Source of the DNA: Apus apus
Taxonomy: Eukaryota > Chordata > Aves > Apodiformes > Apodidae
Direction of reading: 5' to 3'
Assembly (NCBI RefSeq): GCF_020740795.1
Contig: NC_067290.1
Span: 19,849,001-19,913,000 of the forward strand
DNA: 64,000 nucleotides
The position numbers were made by a program, and so were the translations under genes. Below are positions 13,601-29,240 of the stretch, one piece after another; the stretch's first letter is position 1; every line of letters starts with the position of its first letter. The notes under the pieces are model-generated. The model worked only from the letters and a program-made list of their open reading frames with translations. It searched no databases and was not told the DNA's origin.

Positions 13601-16600
13601 AAAGTTAGTTAAAACAATCCATTTCTGTCTTATAATCTCTTCCAATTACATTAAGATGTCTAAGCAAGAACAGCACATACTTTCACCTGCAACAAGAACT
13701 ATTCAATCCAGTAACATTCTCTCATAAATCTTTTTAAAGCCCTGCCATGTTTTTAATTAAAAAAAAAATGAATTTCTACTCACCAATGGCATTTTGGTTA
13801 AACAGCTGCTGAAAAGGTTTGATGGCAGCATACTTGCTAGACCCATTAATGTGTATCACAATGAGGTTGTCAATTTCATCAGGATCAATATGAGTCACTG
13901 AAAATCTGCATTCAGTATTCCTGCTCCACTTGTCTTGGATATAATCTTGACATCCTTCAGTGTATGTTTCATATCTAAATTAAAACACTTGTGAGACATG
14001 ATGCTCTTAAAGAAATCCATTGCTGACTAAAATGGGAGAAAACACCAACCTGTAAAATAGGAAGTACTTGGTATCTTCTGGTGCCCCTTGGCCAGGAAGC
14101 CAAGTGCAATGGAGAGAAACAGCACTGGAAATGGTGATGTGAGTAACACAGGACAAGTTAGTGACAGATGTTTCTGGAGCACCTACAGAGCCAAGGAATT
14201 ATAAAGCAGAAACAAAAATCTTATTACAAGAGTCATGAGAAATTCCTGTTTCTAGGACATTCTGATTACAGTCTTCATCATATCTGCCCATTGTATCCAA
14301 TTCTCTCCCTTACCACAGGTCTGTCAGTTATGGATGGAGGAAGATTCCCAAACAGTGTAAGCAAAGCTGTACTGCACAGCACTGTTACATATTTCATGCA
14401 CACTAAGGCAACAGGAGCTTTTAATACCCTACAGTGTATGAGAGTAGATTATCTTAGCCTTAGCAAAGAATGGTTAGGAAATTTGATGTGGGTTTTCCTT
14501 GTTCTGCACCTCCAGGTTGTACTCCTGGCTCCACAGCAGTAGAGAAAGGCCTGGACCAAATCATTTTTGAGTCAGTGCAGCTGGCAGAAGGGAGACTGCC
14601 ATGTTTTTCAAGTATTAAACCTGTCACCTTTTCAAGTCTAGTCCCCAGACCAGGGCAGAACACAACATTCAGATCTCCCTTGCAGTTTTCCTTACCTGGC
14701 AGAGGCAGGAGTTTTTCCTCCACCCAGTCACTCCTCATCTGAAGGTCATTGTGGAGAAGTAACGTCCGCACACGTGCGGAGAAACCGTTGTGAAGTGGAG
14801 CTGTTCGGACACTCCGAGTCCTCTTTGTGTCATACTTGAATTAAGTAAAGAAAAAACTCGGTAAGCATCACACATGATGGAAGGTGATTGAAGGGGCCTA
14901 CAAAGACTGATTCAGTCTTTGCAAAGAGGCAAACCAGCCAGCCAGCTTAACGGGTTATATTAAGTGTATAAGCTAGAGAATACCAATAACCCACCCAGCT
15001 TCTCAGTGAGGACAGCAGGACCCCTGTCTGACCCAAACGTCTCTGTAGCACGTAGCTGTGATCAGACATGCTAATGATACCCTGGCATTCGTGTGAATTG
15101 AGTGAGCTGACTTGAACAGGGAGCAGTATCACTTAAATCCAGGTTCCTCCCAAGATGAAGGCTGCAGAGACTGCCCATTCCCAGGCTAACCCTGTCCCAG
15201 CAGAGCTGTACCCAGGAATTTCTCCAGTGCTCCCAGTATTTCCTTATGAGGTAAGAGAACAAGTGATTCAATTTGTCAGTTGATCAATAGACATATCATG
15301 CTTACTGCACCTGCTTTGGTGCAACATGTTGAACTCAGCAGGAATTTAACCTTCTTAGGATACTGGACCTATTTTTTATCTTACCTCTTCAGGCACAGGG
15401 CTTAGGATTTTCACATCGTATCTGATAGTATAGTTGTTTTTGTCTTGATTAGGGTTTGGTTTCCAGTGTAAAAGTACTTGTGCTAATGCAGAGACTGTAA
15501 GAGTGAAGTTAACAGGTGGGAAAACCTGAACTGTAAGGGAAAAACAAAAATATGCATAACACAGTAACCCAGTGAATTCTTTGGAGTAACAGCTGTTCAG
15601 AAGCAACAAGCAATGCAAGCAAATAATTTGATATTATATTCTCTCAACAGCTTCTTCCAGAATCTTTATAATACTTGAAAAATACCTTTAACAACCAAAA
15701 CTGCATTAAATAAGAGTTTACTTAAAAGCTAACTTAAAAAACTGTTTTTTATAACAGTTTCAACTGGAAAATTACAATGATATATTACATTTGGTTTGTT
15801 AATTAGGTGCAGGCTTTTCAAATTCTTTGTCATAGCCAGCCAGCCAGATGGCATCTGCACTGAACAGGCCAATCAAGTGATCAGCCCTAAGAACAATCCT
15901 CACCACATAAGCCTGCAGAAGAGCAGAACTGGAGGCTTTCTGAGGGAAGAACTTGTATGTGAGGGAAGAAGCAAAATGATAACCAAAGGAATTAAGCACA
16001 AAGGAAAGAAAGATGGGAATGGTAATTCACATGATAGGGCAAGAGGGATTCCTGGAGCTCATATGGAAATGAAGAAGATTTCACGCTGGGGGAAAATGTT
16101 AGCATATAAATAGCAAGGCAATGAAATAATCAATATGCTCCACGTCCATTTCTACAGTTCTTCAGAGCCTGTCCTCCCTTATCTGCCATCTCCAAGGCAG
16201 CTGAAATACATCAGTCCCCACGTCCCCCGTGATTTGAGACTTTGAGGCCCAGTAGTTCCATTTTCAAGCATGCACTTTGCCTTAGGAAAACTGCCTCATG
16301 AAGGAGCAGAAAACCCCAACACAAACCACCCTGAAATGCTTCCCTTAAAATATTCCCTGTTGAGATGCCCACAACAAATGGTTGTGAACACACTGAGGAC
16401 ACTTTGTGTCATCGTGTTTCTGCAGGTAACTGCAGATTTGTTCCTGGAAGTAGCATGGCCATCTGGAATAATGCCTTTGCTCCAGCTGGTTTAAATAGTT
16501 GAATAAATCAAGCCAGGAACTACAGTCCAGCCTAGAGGGCAAGTGGCATGGCACAGCTTGTGTCTACATGGTTCTTCCTCTGGGCAAACATGGTACTTCC

Positions 16601-16904
16601 TTCTCAAAGCTGGCCAGAAGCAATCTAAGTGAGGCAGGGTACAGCTGTCCCAGGAAGCATCTGAACAGTCTGGTCATCTGTGGTCCTGTCCTCATGGTAT
16701 GCCATGGGCTGTTCTATTCACGTGTAGGATAGTGCATTTGAGCAAGACACAGAGGGGCCTTGGTCCCCCACCCACTGGAGCTAAAGCTCCATGCTGGCAG
16801 GAAGGAAGATGCAGTACCTCCTGCAGTCCGAGGGGCGTCTGGCTGAGCCAAGGTTGTTGTCCAAAGGAGGATCAGAAAAGCTCTCCCCATGCTGGCCATA
16901 ATCT
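4569..16904 (-). CDS. IL5RA: Interleukin-5 receptor alpha subunit (complete coding set, 10 coding exons)
   Basis: This is a type I cytokine-receptor chain that binds IL-5 and pairs with the common beta chain to signal through JAK2/STAT5 at the plasma membrane. Ten exons join in phase to 409 codons (the human protein is 420). In order: signal peptide 1 to about 18 (AFLILLWTTTLA); three FNIII modules at about 28-122, 123-227 and 228-322, each made of two exons; a CxW motif at Cys145-Trp147 with Cys131, Cys172 and Cys186; WSDWS at 312-316; a transmembrane helix at about 332-351; Box 1 LFPPIP at 361-366; and C-terminal DDSVF. N-glycosylation sequons occur at Asn35, 60, 128, 207 and 235. Strong remembered matches to human include LAQVLL-WKPNP, GFSARVRTLL and LFPPIP. 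TRNT1 lies divergently upstream and the contactin convergently downstream. All splice sites are GT..AG and no break is seen. Confidence 0.95.
6070..6151 (-). CDS. IL5RA: IL5RA coding exon 9 (Box 1)
   Basis: This exon has 82 bases and encodes residues 354-381, with WRKLFPPIPMP, the proline-rich Box 1 that binds JAK2 in this family, then HFPNDYE. The acceptor is ttttttacag and the donor gtaaaa, in phase 0. Confidence 0.95.
6152..10492 (-). other. IL5RA intron 8
   Basis: This 4.3 kb intron separates the transmembrane and Box 1 exons. I see no second gene, no CR1 copy and no long simple repeat in it. Short open frames on both strands are without splice context. Confidence 0.7.
10493..10589 (-). 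CDS. IL5RA: IL5RA coding exon 8 (transmembrane segment)
   Basis: This exon has 97 bases and encodes residues 322-353. A hydrophobic run from about 332 (WILAVLCVSVCCIFLVIAVM) is followed by CK at the membrane edge. The phase is fixed by the flanking exons. The other frames of this segment read open but are not the coding frame. Confidence 0.93.
11923..12058 (-). CDS. IL5RA: IL5RA coding exon 7 (WSxWS box)
   Basis: This exon has 136 bases and encodes residues 277-321. It contains YSVQIRA and the hallmark WSDWS at 312-316, then EIIYVG across the junction. The acceptor is ttccaaacag and the donor gtaaga. Confidence 0.96.
12694..12839 (-). CDS. IL5RA: IL5RA coding exon 6 (FNIII domain 3, first half)
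   Basis: This exon has 146 bases and encodes residues 228-276, with VPRNVT, TWEKPISPF and CFEYEF. The acceptor is ctttttgtag and the donor gtaatt, in phase 0. Confidence 0.92.
13784..13974 (-). CDS. IL5RA: IL5RA coding exon 5 (FNIII domain 2, second half)
   Basis: This exon has 191 bases and encodes residues 164-227. It carries Cys172 and Cys186, the sequon NGS at 207-209, and AIKPFQQLF. The acceptor is ttttaatttag and the donor gtgagt. Confidence 0.93.
14050..14173 (-). CDS. IL5RA: IL5RA coding exon 4 (FNIII domain 2, first half)
   Basis: This exon has 124 bases and encodes residues 123-163. It includes NLSC and the cytokine-receptor HCTW motif (Cys145, Trp147), then APEDTKYFLFY. The acceptor is taggtgctccag and the donor gttggt. 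Confidence 0.93.
14696..14834 (-). CDS. IL5RA: IL5RA coding exon 3 (FNIII domain 1, second half)
   Basis: This exon has 139 bases and encodes residues 77-122 with GFSARVRTLLLHND and SDWVEEKL. The acceptor is ttaattcaag and the donor gtaagg. As I recall it, the human protein has a cysteine (TESKCVTILHKGF) in the region where this one reads TRSVRTAPLHNGF. Confidence 0.92.
15385..15530 (-). CDS. IL5RA: IL5RA coding exon 2 (FNIII domain 1, first half)
   Basis: This exon has 146 bases and encodes residues 28-76, with PPVNFT and LAQVLLHWKPNP, the most human-like stretch of domain 1. The acceptor is tcccttacag and the donor gtaaga, in phase 0. Confidence 0.93.
16818..16904 (-). CDS. IL5RA: IL5RA coding exon 1 (signal peptide)
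   Basis: The acceptor (ttaccatctag) precedes 16904 and the ATG is at 16899-16897, so only five untranslated bases are in this exon. It encodes residues 1-27, beginning MASMGRAFLILLWTTTLA, and ends one base into a codon at the donor gtactg. A second in-frame ATG at residue 4 (16890-16888) could also serve. Either choice leaves a full signal peptide. The five-base leader implies at least one upstream noncoding exon. Confidence 0.9.
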
Positions 16905-18747
16905 CTAGATGGTAAATGAGAACAGCCACGTATCAGCTTCTGTGCCTTGTCACCATTTTACAGAGGCCAACAGCTAAAAATGAACATAAGCCCAAGGGTT
17001 AGAAGCACAAACCATGGAGCACAGTATATCCACATGACCAAAGGAATGAAACTGATGCCTTGCAAGGGAATGACTCTTCTCCTTTCCTTGCAGGAAGAGA
17101 CATCTCATCGTAGCTAAATTTAATACAGGTACCACCAATGACATTTCATTTTGCTCCCTCTTTGAAAAAGCTACTGGCTTCAAACATTGTCATGTGTGGA
17201 CGTTCAGAGCAGCAGCCACGAAATTCAGCATCTCTCCATGGAGAGGAGGGAGTCAGGTCCAGGTATGTTGGCTTTCAGTAGAGTCCCATTTACTCCAACT
17301 ACAGAAATAACCATCTTTTTAGCTGCCACTGTGTATAAAATGGCTACTTACTAGAATTTACTTTCCAGTTTCTATTTCAATAAAGCTCACTAAAGAAGCA
17401 GTCTCCATGCTCACCTCAAGGCTAATTCACCAGTATTCATTATTTGGTTTAAGACAAACTATTTTGTTTGTTTCTAATTTAAACGAGCAACCATTTTTAA
17501 TGCTTAAAACTAGAATGCTCTTACTCTTCCTACAGACTATTTCATGAAGTACTGGGAGAAAAAAAAAAACCTGCATGTTATCATTCATGTATAACCTACT
17601 ATAAACAACGTGGAAATAGAGAACAGCAGCTTTCCAAAATGTTCTTAGCAAAGAGAAACGTGCCCTCCCAGCCCAATCACACAACTTCCCTGGGGCACTA
17701 CAGCAATTGCTTGTATGGAAAACATAATATTTTCAGATGGTAATGAGCAGAGAAAGCATCTTTAACCCATCAGTTCTCCCTGAGCCTCCAATAAATAACG
17801 CAGGGACTGGAAGCACTCCAGTTGATCACAGTTGGAGTAGTTCTGCTGTGCAGTCGCTGTTTCTCAAAATGGAGTATGAATGCTGAGCTCATTAAAATGA
17901 CACACAGTTTGCAGTGCCGTGTGTTTCTAAATGTCCGAGCCCACTCAATGTCTATATTCATATTTTGTATGTCTCTGCTGTTCTGCCAAAGCAGGAATGA
18001 GGCTAATTGAACCTCTGGAGTTTGTTAATGGATCATTCCTGGTTTACTTTTAGATATGTTAGGTTTCTGAAAGACATTTTGGCCAGACCTTTTGGTTCTT
18101 CAAAATGGATGTGAATCAAAACCAACCAGGTAATTACTATTCACACTGTACATTTATGGCCAAGCAGTGTCTCCAAGACTATTTCCTATTGCATTACCAG
18201 TCATGAAGAGTCTGTTCTTCTGGATTTTCTCACTGGAACAGAGACCTCTGCTTCACAAGATCATGTTGTTCTGGAGGACACAAGTTTAGAGTGGCACCCG
18301 ACCTCCGACCACCTCAGCATCAGCACATCAAAATAACTGTGTTCAAGTAAAGATGTTAACTGGAAATCTACAAGAGGCTCACACTCCTCACAAAAAATTA
18401 ATATATAGGAAGTTCTCGGGACAAATAAAAGCGTTGACTACATAAAGTTTTGGTTACCTATGGTAAAAAGGAATAAGCAGAAGGTAAAGGATGTATTCCC
18501 TTTGTAAAGGGTTTGCTCCTTAAAGGACAGCAGAAACCCAACACGTAGCAAACAGCCTCTACAGGGTAATGATTTTCTTACTTAGAGCTGACGTATCCTA
18601 CTGTCTCACAAGCAACTGGTCAGCAGCAGATTCCAGATGCATTTCCCACTGTAAGGCAAAGGCTGACTGAAAAGCAGGACCTTTGCAGTCTTCAAACAAA
18701 GCCCAACAGGACGAAAAAACCAAACCACGGCAGGTACCCCAGGTTAC
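16905..18747. other. IL5RA 5' intron or upstream region
   Basis: No coding exon is supported between IL5RA coding exon 1 and the candidate first exon. The sequence is mostly unique and AT-rich, with no CR1 copy seen. Confidence 0.5.
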
Positions 18748-18965
18748 CTGTGGAGTCTCCCAAGTTCTGTGAAGAGCCTGCTCTGTTGTTCAGACATCCT
18801 CTGGGTCATCTCCCTGCGGGTTTCTCTTGTAACTGCCCTCGAGCAGAAACGTGATGGGTGCTACAGAAATGACGGCAGATGATTAAGTGAGACAAGCAGG
18901 CCTTGAAAAAGGGAACTACAGATTTAACCGCAGGATGGAGGGCACAGTTTACCCCAGACTGGGTT
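18748..18965 (-). promoter_or_regulatory. Candidate IL5RA noncoding first exon
   Basis: The five-base leader in coding exon 1 requires an upstream exon. On the minus strand a good donor (CACAG then gtaacc) sits at 18748/18747. A TATATAA lies 25-30 bases upstream of a possible start near 18965. The 5' boundary is a guess. Confidence 0.35.
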
Positions 18966-18989
18966 TTTACTTTATTTACTGAGGGTTAA

Positions 18990-19010
18990 TTATATACCGT
19001 AGCCTGATAA
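18990..19010 (-). promoter_or_regulatory. Candidate TATA box with adjacent GATA-type site
   Basis: On the minus strand a TATATAA lies at 18996-18990. A TGATAA (plus-strand reading) lies at 19005-19010. The human IL5RA promoter is known to respond to eosinophil transcription factors including GATA-1. Linking these sites to IL5RA is inference. Confidence 0.35.
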
Positions 19011-19312
19011 TCCTCTTAATAACTTCGTACGAGTAGGAATGTTTCATGACTGCGAAGAAATAACCGGCAGCTGTGGCACCGCTGGAGCACCGCCGGTCTG
19101 CGCTTCCCCTGGGAACCCAAACCCAAGGGCAGCTGGAAGACCCCGCGGGCTCCGCAGCAGCGCGCCCGGTGCCCCTGGCGCTGAGCCACGAGCAGGGCCG
19201 CGCCGTTCTGGGAGCCGTGAGCCCCGGGCGTGGGGGGAGCGGGGTGAGGAGCAGCCAAACGACAGAGCCGGGGGCTCGGAGGAGACCCGGGGAGCCCCGC
19301 GGGAAGGGGCCC

Positions 19313-19548
19313 GGGCCCGCCTGCCCTGCCTGCCCTGCCTGCCCCGGCCTCAGGCCGCGCTGGGGGGAGCCAGGGGAGGGGAGGGAAGGCAGGGGCAGGC
19401 AGGGCAGGGGAGGGAAGGGAAGGCAGGGGAGGGACAGGCAGGGCAGGGGAGGGAAGGGAGGGCAGGTCTGGCAGGCAGGGGAGGGGCAGGCAGGCAGGGG
19501 AGGAAGGTAGGGGAGGGAAGGGAAGGCAGGGCAGGCAGGCCGGGCCGC
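19313..19548. repeat. G-rich minisatellite with C-rich foldback arm
   Basis: Bases 19320-19346 are tandem ctgccctgc units. Bases 19370-19548 on the same strand are variants of ggcaggcagggcagggga. The first is nearly the reverse complement of the second, so one strand can form a hairpin, and many G-runs could form quadruplexes. It lies immediately upstream of the TRNT1 GC box. Confidence 0.8.
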
Positions 19549-19728
19549 GCCCCGAGAAGGGGCGGGCCTTGCCGTGATCTCATCTCCGGGCGCCGGGCCG
19601 AGCGGCCGGGGCCGGTTCCTGGGGCCGGTTCCTGGGGCCGCAGGTGGGTGAGTGCGGGGCGTGCGGGCTCGGCGGGACGGGGCCCGGGTGGCGGCTGACG
19701 GCGGGTGTGTCTGTCTGTGTCTCCTCAG

Positions 19729-24769
<5,041 letters not shown>

Positions 24770-25494
24770 ATAGTAGTGGCGAATGGTGTGTGCTCTGTTT
24801 GAGAAGTAACTGAGATGTCAGTAAACTTTGCCACTGTACTCACAGCCAGTGTTGCCTCTGTCCTGTTTAAGTTTTCAGCACGATTCTCCTGCAACTAGTT
24901 TGTAATTCCTGCAAGGAGAGGTTTAATTTTGTAGTACTGCAAAATGTCATCTGCAAACTTCTACGTTCTCTACCTCTTTTTGTTGTATTTTGGTGATATT
25001 TACTGCTTTCTCTGACTCTGAGGCACTGGAGGTGACAGGAAGGTATTTTTCATTCTGCCTTTGTTACATAAAAAAAAACCCTAAAAAAAAAACAAAACAA
25101 AAAACCACAAAGTGTTTATATCCTCTACATAAAATCTTGAGTTTTTTCTGCCTGGGAGAATGACAAAGTGTCTGGAAATAATGAACTCTTAACTCTTGGT
25201 GTAGTTAAAACTAGAAACCAGACTGAAACACTCCAGCAGTTCCCAAAGTCTTATCCTGTAAAACAATTCTAGTTTCTATCTAGAAAGATTTTAATTTTCC
25301 ATAACTCCAAAATCAGTTATAGATTAAAAGGGGATGATTGGCTGAGTTAGTATCATGAACTTCTTGTCTCTTCAGTAGTTTTCCAGACACTCTTCTAGCA
25401 CTAACTGAATCCATAAAAAAACTGGGGCAAGTTTCACCTTTGGGTGTGAAATGCCGGGAGGCCCAGGTCCCCTGCCTTTCCCCGCTGGGCCTGG
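24770..25494 (+). other. TRNT1 3' UTR or flank
   Basis: No coding exon is supported. An A-rich stretch lies at about 25070-25112. The polyA site is not clear. Confidence 0.5.
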
Positions 25495-25504
25495 TCACTG
25501 ACTC

Positions 25505-26600
25505 CCTGTGTCTCTCCTCCTTCTTCATTGTCCTTCCTCCTTGTCTTTTGTCTTTCCTTCTTTTCCTTTCCTTCATTTTTCTTCCCAGTTCTTTTTTTCT
25601 TTCTTCTTTTTTCTTCCTTTCTCTCTTTCTCTCCCTTCTCTTTCTCTCTGTCTTGCTCTTTCTCGTTTTTTTTTTCTTTTTTCTTACTTTCTCTTTTACT
25701 TTCTCTTTTTCTCTTTTTTTTTACTTTCTCTTTTTTACTTTTTCTTTTCTTTTTTTTCTTTCTCTTTTTTCTTTTTTTTCTCTTTCTCTTTTCTCTTTTT
25801 CTTTCTCTTCCCTCTTTCTCTTTCCTCTTTTTCTCTCTTTTTCTCTTCCCTCTTTTTCTTTCTCTCTCTCCCCTTTTTCTCTCTCCCCTCTTTTTCTCTC
25901 TCCCCTCTTTTTCTCTCTCCCCTTTTTCTCTCTCTCCCCTTTTTCTCTCTTCCCTCTTTCTCTTCCCTCTTTCTCTTTCTCTTCCCTCTTTCTCTTTCTC
26001 TTCCCTCTTTCTTTCTCTTCCCTCTTTCTCTTCCCTTTCTCTTCCCTCTTTCTTTCTCTTCCCTCTTTCTCTTTCTCTTCCCTTTCTTTCTCTTCCCTTT
26101 CTCTTCCCTCTTCCCTTTCTCTTCCCTCTTTCTTTCTCTTCCCTCTCTCTTTCTCTTCCCTCTTTCTCTTTCTCTTCCCTCTCTCTTCCCTCTTTCTCTT
26201 CCCTCTTTCTCTTTCTCTTCCCTCTCTCTTCCCTCTTTCTCTTCCCTCTTTCTCTTTCTCTTCCCTCTTTCTCTTTTTCTCTCTTTTCTTTTTTTTTTCT
26301 CTTTTTCTTTCTCTTTTTTTTCTTTTTCTTTCTCTCCTCTTTCTTTTTCTCTCTTTTTCTTTCTTTTTTCTTTTTTTCTTTTTTCTTTTTCTTTTTTCCT
26401 TCTCTTTTTCTTTCTTTCTGCTTTTTTTCTTTTTTATTTTTCTTTCTCTTTTTCTTTTTTCTTTCTTTTTCCTCATCTTCCATTTCTTCTTCCTTTCCTT
26501 CCCCATTCTGTTCTCTTTGTTTTCTTTTTCTCTTTTTCTTTCTTGCTTTGCTTCCTTTCTGGTTTTTTTCTGTTCATTTTTTTTTTCCTTTTACTGCAGG
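25505..26600. repeat. Long homopyrimidine (CT)-rich simple repeat
   Basis: Almost every plus-strand base over about 1.1 kb is T or C, in drifting units of ttctcttccctct and ttctttttctttctc. The core from about 25.8 to 26.3 kb is the most regular (ccctctttctctttctctt). Such mirror-symmetric purine/pyrimidine DNA can form triplex (H-DNA). Both strands read open for 350-400 codons only because no stop codon can arise from these bases. It lies between the convergent TRNT1 and CRBN 3' ends. Confidence 0.95.
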
Positions 26601-28354
26601 CTGAAGTTTTCCTACACAACCATGGGAACTAATAAAATAACTATTTAATTTGTTTTCCTCAGATACCATTTTGCAACACTTGATGGCAGTAACACCAGAG
26701 CAGTGCCACGACAAATCAGCATTTTATACTTCCTTCATACAGACAACTTTCTAGCTGCCTCTTTTTTAAAAAATATTATTATTTTCTAAGTTACCGTAAA
26801 TAAATTATTCTGGAGGTACCGGGGAACTTTGTGAAGACAGTAAAGGGAACAAAACAAGTACTGTTTGCTAATAAGGCAAACCTGGTAAGAACATGATGGT
26901 GTTTGATTTAATTATGTGATTAAGTTGAAGCCTCCTTGTGCAATTTATTGAACTACTGAAACCTGGGGAGGGAGTCCACAGGCCTTGAGGCTGGACCTCT
27001 TTCTACTGAGCCTTTTGCAGCTAATCAGTTTAATACAAAGTAAACTCAAACATTTTCTTCTCATCCCAACAATCAGAAAAAAAACACACCTCAGTTTTGA
27101 AACAAACTGAATTTTATTCTTTGCAAATGTTTGCAAGCAACAGGGTTGTTCTGAAAAGTTGTCTCCAGAGAGAGGAAGAGTTGAAGCAGAGAATGTGCTA
27201 CCCTTTCCACAGCATTTACAAAGCAATTAAACACAGGTGGAAAAACAAGGAGAGGAACAAAATGAGTTGCAGCACATACAAAAATATCTGTATTAAAAAA
27301 AACAAACAGTAGTTGAACATGTTTTAGACCAAGTGTGCAAGCGTCCTGTGTGACTCTTACCTAGAAAACTCAATGGAAAGATATGAAGAGTTGCAATGTT
27401 ACAGGCTCTGATTGTAGGACACCCTCCTGCTGCTTGAGGAGGAGCAGTTCTGTGCTACCTAAACTGCAACCTGGCCAAGACCTGCTGAGTGCAGGGCAGT
27501 GCCTCTCCTGTCCCTCCTCCCTCCACCAGCCCTGACACAGCTGGGACACCAACCCAATTCCTCCATCTCCATCAGCTGGGCAGAGGTTATGGTGGGAGAG
27601 AGGAAAACCAACCCTGTTGGCAGCAGCCAGGAAGTCAATCGGATTAATTACTGCCTGAAGCTCCAAGCCACCCAATGAATGTAGTCAAGATAGGAACTTA
27701 TGATAAAATGTGATTTCCTTTGTATTTAGCTCTCAAAAATGATATGATACCCATATTTGTCAGTAATAATTGCCCACAATCCAAATCTAGCAGTTTTCTC
27801 TCCAAAAAACGGAGAAAAGAAGCACAGAAACTATTGCCCAATGTCCAGACCCAGCCCTGGCTCCACAGGTGAAGCTCCCAGCTTCACCACACCAAGGTCC
27901 AACATCTGCACAGCAACCTGAGCCCCCCCCACTGGTTTTTCAACCTGCAGTGTGTCCTGGACTTGGAAATAAGTGAACATGACACAGAAGGTTAAACAGC
28001 ATCATCAAAAGCAAAATTAAATTAGTGCTAAACTTAATCCCGACTTACCTCACATTATAATCGTTTATATTTGACTATATATACACACACACAATACCAA
28101 AAAAAAAAAAAAAAAGCCTATTTTTGTGTTCAGACCTTGCCAATGTGATGCCCCTTTTAGCTGAGGCAAGCCAACAGACTCTGCCAAAAACCCTGTGAAG
28201 TTCAGTGATGGCTGAGAAAAGAATCATTTGCAGAACCCACCCCCCCATGGCCCCAGTGATCACACCGCAGAAGGTACAAGACAGCACATGGTGCTGGGAA
28301 TCTCTGAGGGGAAAAATAAACTAAGCCTACAGCTAATTCTGTGTGTGTCCATCA

Positions 28355-28385
<31 letters not shown>

Positions 28386-28402
28386 TCTGTCTGCCTGCCT
28401 GT
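28355..28402. repeat. (GT)n microsatellite with CTGT/CTGC tail
   Basis: About 15 GT dinucleotides run to 28386 and are followed by ctgtctgcctgcctg. It is a pure dinucleotide array and likely length-variable. Confidence 0.9.
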
Positions 28403-28792
28403 GCAGGGTGTGAGGGGAAAGCCAAGTACAGCTGCAGTGGCTCTCCAGCAACAGGTTTCACAGTCTCTCACACCAGTGCTTACCATTTCATCCTTTTGAA
28501 AGCTTATTACAGCAACACCATCAAAAGCCAGAGTGTTTTCTGGAAGCCAATGAGCCATCGTGCACCCTCTGTTCAGCATTGCCTTCAAAGAAGTATTGCT
28601 GTGCAAGGGTCAGTGGCAAGTCAGAGCACTGCACACAGCATCACGTGGCATTAAAGGTGGCTGTGGAGAGGACTTACCACAGAAGCACAGAGGTAGAAGG
28701 CTTCACAGAACTACACCTGAGTTACACAAGCATTCGTCTCTACACACCTGGCACAATCAACTACCCCTGCGGCACTGAACAGCCTTTCACAT

Positions 28793-28824
<32 letters not shown>
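28793..28824. repeat. Run of 32 G
   Basis: Thirty-two consecutive G on the plus strand lie between cacat and tacc. The length is likely uncertain in any assembly, because such runs are hard to sequence, and the run can form quadruplex structures. Confidence 0.97.
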
Positions 28825-28825
<1 letters not shown>

Positions 28826-29042
28826 ACCTTTCTGCTGCCACCTGCTGCCTGTCCTGTGCCTGGCACTGCAGGCACCTGCCCCTGCCACACACCTCTGAAG
28901 CAGAACCAGCAAGTAGTGGCTGATGACTTCAATCTTGAGTCTTTTGTGTCATATTTAACAACACAAGCTCTCAACAACTCACTGAGAGTGAATGATGAAG
29001 CTTCAAAAGAAAACCAAGTCTATCTGTACACAAACACAGAAT

Positions 29043-29101
29043 TATTAATGTTGGAAAAGACCTTCAAGATCATCAGCTTCCATCACCCAAGTGCATGCTG
29101 A
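29043..29101 (-). mobile_element. Small CR1-like 3' fragment
   Basis: The words ttggaaaagaccttcaagat and catcag resemble the reverse complement of a CR1 3' end. It is short and diverged, so the call is tentative. Confidence 0.4.
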
Positions 29102-29234
29102 GGAGTGAAAAACAAACAAAAATACCCCACACCAATAAATCAGTGGCAAAAGCCCCCCCAATTTTGGCACCCAGTTTCTGTGGCAAAGACAGCACTTCAG
29201 CCAATTAAAAATAATTTTTTAAAAAGCACTGTCT

Positions 29235-29240
29235 TTTATT
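29235..29240 (-). terminator. Candidate CRBN polyadenylation signal
   Basis: TTTATT on the plus strand is AATAAA on the minus strand. It is the first canonical hexamer after the CRBN stop and would give a 3' UTR of about 1.05 kb. Confidence 0.5.

Larger units (their letters stand above)
26640..29234. other. Intergenic region between TRNT1 and CRBN
   Basis: No coding exon is supported. It contains the (GT)n array, the G run and a small CR1-like fragment listed separately. Confidence 0.6.

Noticed and set aside
25434-26648. Open frames of 350-400 codons on both strands of the CT-rich tract
   Set aside because: They consist of Ser/Phe/Leu or Arg/Lys/Glu only. Pure pyrimidine or pure purine sequence rarely forms a stop, so these are composition artefacts.
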